Assembly: GCA_022822205.1 (NCBI GenBank) | Contig: JAJECC010000115.1 | Coordinates: 1-43,539, forward strand | DNA length: 43,539 nucleotides | Reading direction: 5' to 3' | Origin: Rhodospirillales bacterium | GTDB taxonomy: Bacteria; Pseudomonadota; Alphaproteobacteria; Rhodospirillales; UBA2165 | Shown: positions 17,265-26,604 of the stretch, in pieces | Numbering within the stretch: the stretch's first letter is position 1 | Layout: each line of letters starts with the position of its first letter | Program-made: the position numbers and the translations under genes | Notes under the pieces: generated by a model | What the model was told of the DNA's origin: nothing | The model's database searches: none | Seen by the model: the letters and a program-made list of their open reading frames with translations, nothing else

Positions 17265-18512
17265 CTAGCTACGGTACTTTTCAAGCGGCGCCCGGATGTC
17301 GGCCAAGGGTACCTCGGACTGTTCGCCGGAATCCATGTCCCGCAGCGTCACCGTGCCCCGCGCCAACTCGTCGTCGCCCAGCAGCAGCGCCGCAACGGCG
17401 CCAAGCCTGTCGGCGCGCTTCATACGCTTGGCGAGGTTGCCCGAGTACCCCATCTCGATGACGAAACCCGCGGCGCGCAAGCCATGAGCGATCTTGATCA
17501 TCTCCGTGCCGGCGGCATCGCCGACGGGAACCAGCGCAATTGGCCGGCGTTTGGGCTCGCCGTCCTCGACCAGCAACGACAGCCGCTCGACGCCCGCAGC
17601 CCAGCCGACCCCCGGCGTGGCGGGCCCGCCCATCTGCTCCACCAGGCCGTCGTAACGCCCGCCCGCCAGCACGGCGCTCTGTGCGCCCAACGCCGGGGTG
17701 GTGAACTCGAAAGCCGTATGACAGTAGTAATCGAGACCCCGCACCAGGGTTGGATTAAGCGTGTAGGGGATGCCCAGGCTTTCGATCCCCGCCAAGACCT
17801 CGTCGAAGAACGAGCGCGAACGGTCGTTCAGGCTGTCCCGAAGGACCGGGGCATCGGCGACGATTTCCCGGTCTCTCGCGTCCTTCGAATCCAGCACGCG
17901 CAACGGATTGCGGTTGAGCCGCTCGCGGCTGTCTTCGGAGAGTGCGTCGCCGTGTGAACTCAGATAGCCGACCAGCGTTTCTCTGTAGGCCTGGCGGGTT
18001 TCGGCGTCGCCAAGGCTGTTGATTTCGAGGGTGACCGCGTCGGAGAGGCCCAGTTCTCTCAGGAAATTGTAGGCGAGTGAAATGACCTCGATGTCTCCCG
18101 TCGGTTCATCGACCCCCATGAGTTCAACGCCGACCTGCCGGAATTCGCGCCATCGGCCCTTCTGCGGCCTCTCGTAGCGGAACATGGGACCGCGATAGAA
18201 AAGTTTGAGCGGCAGGTTCTGTTGGAGGCCGTTGGAGATGTATGCCCGGGCCACGCCGGCCGTGCCTTCGGGGCGCAGGGTGATCCGGTCGCCCCCCTTG
18301 TCCTCGAAGGTGTACATCTCCTTGGTAACGATGTCCGAGGTGTCGCCCAGCGTCCGGCTGAACACCTCGGTAAATTCAAACACCGGTGTGGTGATCTCGC
18401 CGTAGCCGAAGCGCTCGGCCACTTGGTACGCGGTTTCCTCGACCCGCCGGTAGCGCCGGTTGTCGTCTGGAAGAATGTCGTGGGTGCCGCGGACGGGGTT
18501 CAAGCTGGGCAT
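17265..18512 (-). CDS. hisS: Histidyl-tRNA synthetase
   Basis: A class II aminoacyl-tRNA synthetase of 415 residues, normal for bacterial HisRS. Visible are motif 1 (RRVEETAYQVAERFGY), motif 2 (MFRYERPQKGRWREFRQ), the histidine-binding LVRGLDYYCHTAFEF, motif 3 (GVGWAAGVERLSLL) and the C-terminal anticodon-binding domain (ALVPVGDAA to the end). It charges tRNA-His in the cytosol. It leads the coupled run hisS, hemA-like, prfA, prmC on the minus strand. ATG at 18512 gives the typical MPSLNPVRGTHDILP start. In relatives ispG usually lies just upstream; here it does not. Confidence 0.97.
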   Translation of the reverse strand: MPSLNPVRGTHDILPDDNRRYRRVEETAYQVAERFGYGEITTPVFEFTEVFSRTLGDTSDIVTKEMYTFEDKGGDRITLRPEGTAGVARAYISNGLQQNLPLKLFYRGPMFRYERPQKGRWREFRQVGVELMGVDEPTGDIEVISLAYNFLRELGLSDAVTLEINSLGDAETRQAYRETLVGYLSSHGDALSEDSRERLNRNPLRVLDSKDARDREIVADAPVLRDSLNDRSRSFFDEVLAGIESLGIPYTLNPTLVRGLDYYCHTAFEFTTPALGAQSAVLAGGRYDGLVEQMGGPATPGVGWAAGVERLSLLVEDGEPKRRPIALVPVGDAAGTEMIKIAHGLRAAGFVIEMGYSGNLAKRMKRADRLGAVAALLLGDDELARGTVTLRDMDSGEQSEVPLADIRAPLEKYRS

Positions 18513-18649
18513 CGGGGTTCCTTCGAATCTAGGCGGGTCTTGTCATCGGTAGGCGGGTTATAGCCCCGTGAGCGCCGAGGTGCCAGACATGCGCAAACCG
18601 GCGGCGGCGCGCCGCCGCGCGGGCGCTCGACAATCCGCGGCAAGGATAG

Positions 18650-20047
18650 CTATTCGACGACGGCGGTGCCGTCTTTGAGGCGGTCGGGTTCCAATGCGAC
18701 GTGGCGTCGGACGGTACCGGGATCGCCAATGGAGGGCACCACCTCGCCGTCCACGGTAATTTCCAGCGCGCCCGCATTGCCGGTCATCAATACCAAGCCC
18801 GGCCGGTTGGGCACCTCGTAGACATCGCCCACCTTGAGAAGCCGGGTCATGATCGACTGGTTTTCCGTATCGTCGCGCACCTGAACCCAGCTCGCGAGCC
18901 TGGCGCGGACAACGATGCGGGGTTCCTCTTCGGTTGCCGCGGACGCGGGCGTTTCGTCGGCGACCGCCTGCTGCACGGCGGCAATCTGCGTTTCCACCGG
19001 CGCAGTGGCCGGTTGGCCGGTGTCGTTCAGCTCCACTTGGGTTGGGTCGGGTTCCGGCGCCGGCTCGCTCGCCGCCGGGGTGTCCGGCATCGCCGGCGGT
19101 TCGGGCGCAGTCGCGGCGCCGGCTTGAACCGTCTCGGCAACCGGTTCGGTGCTTGCTTCGACCGTTTCAGCCACAGGCTTGGGCTCCGGGGCGTCCGCCG
19201 GGGCCGTTTCGACGGTTTCCGGGTTTGCGGCGGGTGCTGTCTCGGAGGCTGCTGCATCCGTCTCCACCGTTGGTGACGGCGCCGGAATCTCGACGGCCTC
19301 GGTCACATTCGGCAGTGCGGGTTCCGCCGATGGTTCAACCGCCGGCTCAGGGGCGGAAGCAACAACGGCCGGTGTCTCGACCGCCTCGGGGGCGGGAGCG
19401 ACGATGGCGGGTGTCTCCACCGGTTCGGGGATGGCTCTTTGCGTATCGGAAGGGGGCGGTGTCGCGGCGAGCGTCGTTTCAGTCACCTCGGGGCCGGCGA
19501 CGGGACTTTGGGCGGCCTCCGGCGCATCGGCGAGCGGTTGCACGCTGGCCGCGTTCGCCGCGGTTGCCGGTGTGGTTTCCTGAACGGCCCCGGGCTGAAG
19601 CCGGGACGGTACCGGTGTGACCACTTCGGCGACGAAACGGTCTTGGGTCGACAGGAAATACCAGCCGCCGTAGCCAAGCGCGGCGACCAGAACACCGACC
19701 ATCAATACGGCGCCCCTCGGCATCCCATGTTGAGGGATGAAGGAGGGGAAGCTGAGATCCGCGGGCTTGTCGGGAACGCTGGAGTCTTCCTTGAACCGGC
19801 GTACGGCTTCCTCGCCGTCCAAACCCAAATACTCGGCGTAGCCGCGAACGAAACCGATCGCATAGGCATGACCCGGCAAATCGTCAAACCGGTCTTCCTC
19901 GATAGCTTCGATGTACACACGGCGAATTCGGAGAGTTGCGGCGATATCCTCCAGCTCCTCGCCGCGCCGGAGCCGTGACGCCCGGAGCAGCGCGCCAATT
20001 CCGCCGCCGGAATTCATCTGACGGGGAATATCCGAGTGGGTGTCCAC
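18650..20047 (-). CDS. RodZ-like helix-turn-helix membrane protein (HTH_25 / DUF4115)
   Basis: A 465-residue RodZ-like protein. It has an N-terminal cytoplasmic helix-turn-helix of the HTH_25 type (IGALLRASRLRRGEELEDIA to about 85), one transmembrane segment (about residues 110-130, AVLMVGVLVAALGYGGWYF), a long periplasmic linker rich in Pro, Ala, Glu and Val (about 140-375, with many ETPA/PEPV-type repeats), and a C-terminal DUF4115 beta domain. RodZ links MreB to the cell-wall elongation machinery. It starts with GTG at 20047 (AAGGGG upstream); Met11 is the alternative. Just 137 bases separate it from hisS. Confidence 0.85.
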   Translation of the reverse strand: MDTHSDIPRQMNSGGGIGALLRASRLRRGEELEDIAATLRIRRVYIEAIEEDRFDDLPGHAYAIGFVRGYAEYLGLDGEEAVRRFKEDSSVPDKPADLSFPSFIPQHGMPRGAVLMVGVLVAALGYGGWYFLSTQDRFVAEVVTPVPSRLQPGAVQETTPATAANAASVQPLADAPEAAQSPVAGPEVTETTLAATPPPSDTQRAIPEPVETPAIVAPAPEAVETPAVVASAPEPAVEPSAEPALPNVTEAVEIPAPSPTVETDAAASETAPAANPETVETAPADAPEPKPVAETVEASTEPVAETVQAGAATAPEPPAMPDTPAASEPAPEPDPTQVELNDTGQPATAPVETQIAAVQQAVADETPASAATEEEPRIVVRARLASWVQVRDDTENQSIMTRLLKVGDVYEVPNRPGLVLMTGNAGALEITVDGEVVPSIGDPGTVRRHVALEPDRLKDGTAVVE

Positions 20048-20243
20048 GGTGCTGAGCCCCTTGGCTGTTCGCCTCCTATGCGCGGTCGAGAAACATCAAA
20101 GCAGTCCCGCCTTGGACGGACCGGCTGCCCGTTTCGCGGCGCAAAAACGACAAAAATTGAGTATCGCCAACACTTACGAGAATTTACCGCCATCGAGTCT
20201 TGAGTACAAGTTTTCTCTATGGTTCACGGATCGGGATACCGCT

Positions 20244-22517
20244 CTAGATCACCACGCCATGATCGATTGCGAATTCCCGGAGCTTTTCACGATGACTGTG
20301 TACGGGCATGGATTGCAGCGTTTGGATGTATCTTGAGATATCGCCGTAGTTCAGGCTGCGGATCATGGTTTTGACCGGTCCGATGGATGAAGGCGCCATG
20401 GAAAGGCTGCGAAATCCGACGCCGATCAGCGCCATGGCGTCCAAGGGCCGGCCCGCCATTTCCCCGCAGAGGCCGATCGGAGTCTCGGCGTCGTCACACC
20501 GCCGGGCAAGACCGCCCAGGAACGACAGGCCCGCCGGCGAAAGCGCGTCATAGCGATCGGCGATCCTGGGACTACCGCGGTCGCTGGCGAACAGAAACTG
20601 AAACAGGTCGTTGCTGCCGACCGAAATGAAATCAACCCGTTCCAGCAACGCGTCGAACTGAAACGCGAGCGCCGGGACTTCGAGCATGGTGCCGACATGC
20701 ACCTGTTTCGGCAGCGGCCGGTTGCGTTTTTCCGCGCGTTCGAGTTCACGGTCCAGGAGCGCGCGCGCGGCATCGAACTCCGAAACTTCCGTGATCATCG
20801 GAAACATCAGGGACAGGTCGCGATCTCCGGCGGCCCGGATGAGGGCGCGGAACTGGTGCCTGATGAGAACCGGCTGATCGAGCGCCACCCGGATTGCCCG
20901 CCAGCCCATGGCCGGATTTTCTTCGTCGAAACTGCTCCAATAGGGCAGGCTCTTGTCACCGCCGATATCGAGGGTCCGGAAGACCACCGGCTTCCCGTCG
21001 CTCAGATCCAGCACCCGCTCGTAGAGTGCCGATTGCCGGTCGACGTCGGGATACTTGCTGCTTTCCATGAACGGGATTTCGGTCCGGAACAGGCCGATAC
21101 CGTCCGCGCCGGTCTCATCCAGGCTCTGCAGGTCGGCGAACAGGCCCGCGTTGAGGTTGAGCGAGACGGTGACCCCGTCCTTGGTCTCGGCGGGGACATT
21201 GCGGAGTTCCGCATAGGCTGCCACACGCTGGGCACGGGCGCGGAGCGTTTCGGTAAACGCCTGCTGGACATCCTCGGCCGGGCGGATATGGGCTTCCGCC
21301 TCATCGGCATCCACGATGACGATGTCGCCGGGTTCGACATTGTCGAGCAGGTCGGTGGCCCGTCCGATCACCGGAATGTCGAGGGCGCGGGCGACGATGG
21401 CGACATGGGTGGTCGCCGAGCCTTCCTCGAGGACCAGACCGCGCAGCCGGGTCCGGTCGTAATCGAGAAGCTGCGCCGGACCCATGTTGCGGGCGACAAG
21501 GATGATGTTTTCTGGGAGCTCCCATTCGGCGCCGACGCCGTCTCCCTCGGTTCCGGTCAGATGCTGGAGCAGACGATTGGCGAGGTCCTCGAGGTCGTGC
21601 AGCCGCTCGCGCAAATAGGGGTCCCGCTGATTCCGGAACCGGGCGCGGGTGTCGTTGTGGACCTTTTCCACCGCCGCTTCGGCCGTCAGGCCGCTGTCGA
21701 TCGCCTCGCCTATCCTGGCGAGCCATCCCGCATCTTCGGCGAACATGCGATAGGTTTCCAGAATGTCCCGGTGTTCGCCGCCGTTCGCCACGTCGGTCGC
21801 CTGGAGCATGGCGTCGATGGCGCCGTGCATTTCGTCGACCGCTTCCTTCAGGCGCTGCTGCTCTTCCTCCGGATTGTCCGAAACCAGTTCTTCGATGACG
21901 AACCGGGGCTCGTGGAGAACCGCTTCGCCCATGGCGACGCCCGCGTTCAGCCTGACGCCCGCGACGGTGACCGGCAGCAGTGACGCGCCCTCCACGGCGT
22001 GCAGTTCCTCGGCGCTGATCAGCTCGCCGGCGGCGATCAATTCGGCGATCACCATGGCGACCGTCTCGAGGGTCTCGGCCTCTTCGTCGGTGTAGTGGCG
22101 CTGGGTACGGTTCTGCACCGCCAGCACCCCTTGAACCCGGCCGCCGCGGAGGATCGGAACGCCCATCAGCGAGTGGTAGATTTCTTCGCCGGTTTCCGGC
22201 CGATAGGCGAATTTCGGGTGGCTCTGGGCATCGGAAAGCGCCATGGGACGGGCGTTGGCGGCGATGGTGCCGACCAGCCCCTCGCCCATTTGAAGGCGGG
22301 TATTGTGGACCGCCGTGGGTTTGAGGCCGGTTGCGGTGAAAAGCTCCAGCACTTCGCCGGCCCGCAGAACATAGATCGAGCACACCTCGGCGACGAGGTC
22401 GGTGGCGATGATGCCGGCAATCTTGTCCAGACGCTCCTGGGCCGACCCTTCACCCGCCATGGTGTCGCGAAGGCGCGCCAATAAACGTCGGGAACCTGTG
22501 AGCGGTACTCGTGCCAT
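20244..22517 (-). CDS. ptsP: Phosphoenolpyruvate-protein phosphotransferase PtsP (EI-Ntr)
   Basis: The first enzyme of the nitrogen-related PTS; it moves phosphate from PEP to NPr (PtsO), which regulates rather than transports. The 757 residues comprise an N-terminal GAF domain (to about 165) that senses glutamine in this family, the EI N-terminal domain, the phosphohistidine domain (EEGSATTHVAIVARAL) and the PEP-binding barrel with FRTEIPFM, RTLDIGGDK and catalytic Cys in GLCGEMAG. It starts with ATG at 22517, 70 bases after lysC on the same strand; lysC-ptsP is the usual order in these bacteria. Confidence 0.97.
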   Translation of the reverse strand: MARVPLTGSRRLLARLRDTMAGEGSAQERLDKIAGIIATDLVAEVCSIYVLRAGEVLELFTATGLKPTAVHNTRLQMGEGLVGTIAANARPMALSDAQSHPKFAYRPETGEEIYHSLMGVPILRGGRVQGVLAVQNRTQRHYTDEEAETLETVAMVIAELIAAGELISAEELHAVEGASLLPVTVAGVRLNAGVAMGEAVLHEPRFVIEELVSDNPEEEQQRLKEAVDEMHGAIDAMLQATDVANGGEHRDILETYRMFAEDAGWLARIGEAIDSGLTAEAAVEKVHNDTRARFRNQRDPYLRERLHDLEDLANRLLQHLTGTEGDGVGAEWELPENIILVARNMGPAQLLDYDRTRLRGLVLEEGSATTHVAIVARALDIPVIGRATDLLDNVEPGDIVIVDADEAEAHIRPAEDVQQAFTETLRARAQRVAAYAELRNVPAETKDGVTVSLNLNAGLFADLQSLDETGADGIGLFRTEIPFMESSKYPDVDRQSALYERVLDLSDGKPVVFRTLDIGGDKSLPYWSSFDEENPAMGWRAIRVALDQPVLIRHQFRALIRAAGDRDLSLMFPMITEVSEFDAARALLDRELERAEKRNRPLPKQVHVGTMLEVPALAFQFDALLERVDFISVGSNDLFQFLFASDRGSPRIADRYDALSPAGLSFLGGLARRCDDAETPIGLCGEMAGRPLDAMALIGVGFRSLSMAPSSIGPVKTMIRSLNYGDISRYIQTLQSMPVHSHREKLREFAIDHGVVI

Positions 22518-22587
22518 TTACCTACCTGCGTGGCCTGCGTCGGCCGGCGGCCCGAAGTGCGCCGGCTTCGGGCCCGGCCGGCCGGAT

Positions 22588-23808
22588 TTATTCGTCGTCG
22601 AGCCCGTAGGCCGTATGCAGCGCGCGCAATGCGAGCTCGGTGTAGTCGGCGGCGATGAGGACGCTTACCTTGATCTCCGATGTCGAGATCACCTGGATGT
22701 TTATGCCCTTCTCGGCAAGCGCCCGGAACATCGTCTGGGCGACCCCGGCATGCGACCGCATGCCGACCCCGACGACCGATATCTTGCAGACGTTCGAATC
22801 CGCATCGATCTTCTCGAAACCAACCTCCGCCTTTCTGTCCTCGAGCACCCGGACGGCGCTCTCCAGTTCGCCCTGGCCGACGGTGAACGTGAGGTCGGTC
22901 GTCGCGCCGTCCTCGGAGACGTTCTGGACGATCATATCGACGTTGACGTTGGCGTCGGCCAACGGCCCGAAGATTCCCGCCGCCACGCCGGGACGGTCCG
23001 CCACGCGCAGGAGCGTGATTTTCGCTTCGTCTCCGCTGTGGGATATGCCACTGACAACTTGCTGTTCCACGATCTCATCCTCACTGACGACGAAAGTGCC
23101 GGGGGCGTCGACGAACGTCGAGCGGACCTGGAGCGGCACCTTCTGGTTCATGGCGAGTTCCACCGACCGGGTCTGCAGGACCTTGGCGCCCAGTGAGGCC
23201 ATTTCCAGCATTTCCTCGTAGGTGATTCTATCCAGCTTCCTGGCCTTGGCAACGATCCGGGGGTCGGAGGTATAGATGCCGTCGACGTCGGTGTAGATAT
23301 CGCATCGGTCCGCCCCCAGCGCGCCCGCGAGCGCCACCGCGGACGTATCCGAGCCGCCGCGGCCGATGGTGGTAATTCGATTGTCCGGCCCCAATCCCTG
23401 AAATCCGGCGACCACCGGAACCTCGCCCGCCGCCAGCCGGCGGTTCAGTTCCCCGGTTTCGATCTCCCGGATGCGCGCCTTGCCGTGCGCCCCGTCCGTG
23501 CGGATGGGAATCTGCCACCCCAGCCATGAGCGCGATGCGATACCGAGATCCTGCAGAGCCAGCGCCATCAGGCCCGCGGTGGCCTGTTCGCCGGTGGCCG
23601 CCACGGCGTCGTACTCGCGGGCATCGAACATGGAGGATATGTCGGCCGTCAGTTCCACCATCCGGTCGGTCACGCCGGCCATGGCGGATACGACAACGGC
23701 GACCTGGCTGCCGTTGTCGACCTCCTGCTTGACCCGCCGGGCCGCATTCTTGATGCGCTCGACATCGGCGACGGATGTCCCGCCGAATTTTTGAACGATA
23801 CGCGACAT
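22588..23808 (-). CDS. lysC: Aspartate kinase
   Basis: Aspartokinase phosphorylates aspartate, the first step to lysine, threonine and methionine. The 406-residue protein has the kinase domain (KFGGTSVADVERI at residue 7, GRGGSDTSAVALAGAL, TDVDGIYTSDPR) and two C-terminal ACT domains (about 265-400) that bind amino-acid inhibitors. The open frame continues to 23907, but the family start MSRIVQKFGGTS fits the ATG at 23808. It is divergent from ubiG; the 185-base spacer holds no obvious promoter or riboswitch. Confidence 0.96.
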   Translation of the reverse strand: MSRIVQKFGGTSVADVERIKNAARRVKQEVDNGSQVAVVVSAMAGVTDRMVELTADISSMFDAREYDAVAATGEQATAGLMALALQDLGIASRSWLGWQIPIRTDGAHGKARIREIETGELNRRLAAGEVPVVAGFQGLGPDNRITTIGRGGSDTSAVALAGALGADRCDIYTDVDGIYTSDPRIVAKARKLDRITYEEMLEMASLGAKVLQTRSVELAMNQKVPLQVRSTFVDAPGTFVVSEDEIVEQQVVSGISHSGDEAKITLLRVADRPGVAAGIFGPLADANVNVDMIVQNVSEDGATTDLTFTVGQGELESAVRVLEDRKAEVGFEKIDADSNVCKISVVGVGMRSHAGVAQTMFRALAEKGINIQVISTSEIKVSVLIAADYTELALRALHTAYGLDDE

Positions 23809-23993
23809 ATCGGATGAACCTAATTGAGACCCGCCGGCCGGCGATCCCCGGTGACCGCCATTTACGGCGCGGTTGGTTTGATCGCCCGCCCGAGGGCGCG
23901 TATACATACTCGCTCAGCCGAATTCGCGCAAGTTGGGCCGGCTTAAGTGGCTGGAATCCAAGGCCCGGCGCGGGAATAGTGGAGCGAACGCCC

Positions 23994-24746
23994 ATGGCCG
24001 AGGGAAGACCTCCGGAGACCCGCACCGCCGACCGGGACGACGTCGACCGGTTCGCCCGGCAGGCCGGCGACTGGTGGGACGAAGAGGGCGCTTTCGCGCC
24101 GCTGCACCGCATCAATCCCGTTCGCCTCCAGTTCATTCGCGATGGTTTTTGCCGGCACTTCGGCCGCGATGCCTCGTCCCTGCGGCCGTTCGAGAATCTG
24201 AACATCCTCGATATCGGCTGCGGGGGCGGTCTGTTGACGGAGCCCATGGCGCGGCTGGGCGCGGCGGTGACCGGGATCGACGCCGCGCCCGAAGGCGTCT
24301 CGGCGGCCCGGGCCCATGCGCGCCGGGCCGGCCTGGAGATCGACTACCGGGCCATGCTTCCCGAGGAAATGGCGGCGACGGGCCGGACCTTCGATGCGGT
24401 CCTGAATATGGAAGTGGTCGAGCATGTGGCCGACGCGGAGGCCTTTTTCGAGGCCTGCGGGCGTCTCGTCCGGCCGGGGGGCGCGATGGTCGTGGCGACC
24501 CTCAACCGGACGCTGAAATCGCTGGCCTTCGGCAAGGTGGCCGCGGAGTACATCCTGCGCTGGGTGCCGGCGGGAACCCACGATTGGCGCCAATTCGTCA
24601 AGCCGTCGGAACTGGCCCGGCATCTGCGCCGGGCGGGCTTCGACGTCGCCGACCTCAAGGGCATGGCGTACGACCCGGCCACCGGCGACTGGTCGCTCGC
24701 GGGAGACGTGGATATCAACTACCTGATGTTCGCGGTGCGCCGTTAG
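23994..24746 (+). CDS. ubiG: Ubiquinone biosynthesis O-methyltransferase
   Basis: UbiG performs both O-methylations of ubiquinone synthesis at the membrane surface. The 250-residue protein has the signature WWDEEGAFAPLHRINPVR (around residue 26), SAM motif I ILDIGCGGGLLTEPMA, and the UbiG stretch WVPAGTHDWRQFVKPSEL that helps it sit on the membrane. I chose the ATG at 23994 with GGAGCG upstream. Its last 24 codons are duplicated inverted at 9538-9612. It converges on the M23 peptidase gene. Confidence 0.96.
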   Translation: MAEGRPPETRTADRDDVDRFARQAGDWWDEEGAFAPLHRINPVRLQFIRDGFCRHFGRDASSLRPFENLNILDIGCGGGLLTEPMARLGAAVTGIDAAPEGVSAARAHARRAGLEIDYRAMLPEEMAATGRTFDAVLNMEVVEHVADAEAFFEACGRLVRPGGAMVVATLNRTLKSLAFGKVAAEYILRWVPAGTHDWRQFVKPSELARHLRRAGFDVADLKGMAYDPATGDWSLAGDVDINYLMFAVRR

Positions 24747-24751
24747 GCGCC

Positions 24752-24838
24752 GGACTCAATTGAGCCGTCATATGAGTGTTGCGGCGATGAGGCATAAAAT
24801 GATTGCGTCATGTAAGGTCAATTCGCTCCGAATTGACC
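24752..24838 (+). repeat. Intergenic repeat family 1, copy A
   Basis: The spacer between ubiG and the M23 gene. It begins with ACTCAATTGAG, contains GTGTTGCGGCGATGAGGC and CGTCATG, and ends with a GGTCAATTCG/CGAATTGACC palindrome. Related copies lie at 13187-13273 and, inverted and split, at 9336-9529. Confidence 0.82.
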
Positions 24839-24860
24839 GAGCCGGGCCCGGACCCGGCCT

Positions 24861-26246
24861 TCAGTCGGCGGAGACCGCCTTCCGGGTGATCGTCAGGCCG
24901 GCAAACGCATCCTCGATACGCGCGCGTTCGGTCCGGAACCGTTCCAGCTCCGCCCCCTTCAGGTTCCTGCCGGAGGGCATCTTTACCCGCATGGGATTGG
25001 TCTGGCGGCCGCGCCTCAGGATTTCGTAGTGGAGATGCGGCCCGGTGGACCGGCCGGTCGATCCCACATAGCCGATGATCTGGCCCTGCTTGACCCGCTG
25101 TCCGCTCCGGGCGCGGCGGTTGAACCTTGAAAGGTGCGCATACGCGGTCGAGTATTCGGAGTTGTGGCGAATGCGGATGTAATTGCCGTAGGCGCCGTTG
25201 CGGCCCCGATGGACGATGGTCCCGTCGCCGGCGGCGTAAATCGGCGTCCCGGCGGGCGCCGCGAAATCGACGCCCCGGTGCATTTTATTGAATCCAAGAA
25301 TTGGGTGGCGGCGGACGCCGTACCCGGAGGACAGCCTCGCGCCGTTGACCGGCGTGCGCATCAGCGCTTTGCGCGCGCTTTTGCCCTTGTCGTCGAAGTA
25401 GTCGACACTCTTGTCGGCGAGCGTGTGACGGTAGAGGGGGTTCTCGTCTCCTTGGAGGACGAGGTTGGCATAGATGATTTCGCCGTCCCGGACATGGGTT
25501 CCGGACTTGGTGAAGAACCGTTCGTACATAACGTCGAAGCGGTCATCCGGCTGGATCGAACGCTGAAAATCCACGTCCCAGGAATAAATGCGGACCAACT
25601 CCTGCAACACGCCCGCGGGCACCCCCGCCTCGACAGCGGAAAGATAGAGGCTGGAACGGATGACGCCTTCGGCGCGGACCAGGGTGCGTTCTACTTCCTT
25701 GACTGATTTGCCGGCCGAGAAATTACCGTCGCCGGTGCGCCGGACGGCGTATTCGACAGCCCGATCGGGCCGGACGGTGAAACCGGTGAACGTCTCCGCC
25801 CCGGCGGCCTCCTTCTCTTTCTCGAAGCTGACAATGATCTCATGCTCCGGCCGCAGGCGGCGCGGGTCGAAATGCATACGCAGGGCCTCGATGGCAGTGT
25901 GCGCTTCAATTCGCTCGACCCCGGCGTCGATCATCAGTCCCATCAGCGTGTCGCCACGGCTGATCCGGATCTTTCGGTTGATCTGGCGGTTGATCTGGCG
26001 GTTGACCGGAATGGGGCCGGTCACCTCGGGCGGCGCCGTCGGGACCGCCTGTTCGACGGGCGCGGCATGTTCGATGGCTGCGAACCGTTCGATGGGGCCC
26101 TCGATCCGGGAAGCATCCGATGGCCTGAAATCAAGGAGCCAAATGGGCAGAACGGAAGCGGCAATCACGGCGATTGCCAACGGAACGCGTCCGACAAAGA
26201 CCGAATTCAGCATGGTTTTTTTGATCCCGGTCGAGGTGCGGGCCAT
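24861..26246 (-). CDS. M23 family metallopeptidase (MepM-like murein endopeptidase)
   Basis: A 461-residue envelope protein: a short basic start and one membrane anchor or signal segment (residues about 20-40, LAIAVIAASVLPIWLL), an N-terminal LysM-like/OapA-like region (IRISRGDTLMGLMIDAGV), and a C-terminal LytM domain with zinc motifs H-x3-D (HRGVDFAAP) and H-x-H (GPHLHYE). It should cut peptide cross-links in the periplasm. Around residues 80-95 the motif INRQ repeats (INRQINRQINRK), from a threefold 12-base repeat near 25975-26010. It starts with ATG at 26246. Its stop codon region is part of the duplicated segment at 9.3 kb. Confidence 0.92.
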   Translation of the reverse strand: MARTSTGIKKTMLNSVFVGRVPLAIAVIAASVLPIWLLDFRPSDASRIEGPIERFAAIEHAAPVEQAVPTAPPEVTGPIPVNRQINRQINRKIRISRGDTLMGLMIDAGVERIEAHTAIEALRMHFDPRRLRPEHEIIVSFEKEKEAAGAETFTGFTVRPDRAVEYAVRRTGDGNFSAGKSVKEVERTLVRAEGVIRSSLYLSAVEAGVPAGVLQELVRIYSWDVDFQRSIQPDDRFDVMYERFFTKSGTHVRDGEIIYANLVLQGDENPLYRHTLADKSVDYFDDKGKSARKALMRTPVNGARLSSGYGVRRHPILGFNKMHRGVDFAAPAGTPIYAAGDGTIVHRGRNGAYGNYIRIRHNSEYSTAYAHLSRFNRRARSGQRVKQGQIIGYVGSTGRSTGPHLHYEILRRGRQTNPMRVKMPSGRNLKGAELERFRTERARIEDAFAGLTITRKAVSAD

Positions 26247-26604
26247 CGTCCGGCCTGTCCCCGAAACTAGGCGATAATTGGACCGGCACGTTTATCCTGT
26301 CAAGACGGATAGCGGCCGATTGGTCAATAGAATCAGTGGTGAGACCTGAGTTTCTAATGCCTGGTTGCCGAACCGGAGAATATTTTGCCGGCTCACAGTC
26401 TCGAATCACCGGCTGGCCGGGTTCATGATGGGACCAAATACGAAGATTAACTGATTATTGTATAAATACTATATAATCTATCAATTACAACCGGTTATCA
26501 GTTTATCGAATTGGACAAACCGCGCGGGTTGGAAACCAGGGCGCCGCCGTATTGGCGGCCAGGCAGTGATTGCCTCGCGGCGGGACACGGCTTATATAGC
26601 TCCG
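26247..26604. other. AT-rich divergent intergenic region between M23 gene and queH
   Basis: A 358-base gap between divergent genes. Its middle (about 26430-26510) is strikingly AT-rich for this genome and includes a TATAAT at 26472-26477; a weak -35 (TTAACT, 26448-26453) would sit 18 bases upstream for queH. AACTGAT (26450-26456) and ATCAGTT (26497-26503) form a distant inverted repeat. No gene is evident. Confidence 0.4.

Noticed and set aside
23809..23993. Lysine riboswitch or leader between lysC and ubiG
   Set aside because: The leader is short and shows no lysine-riboswitch-like elements; control is more likely through the ACT domains.
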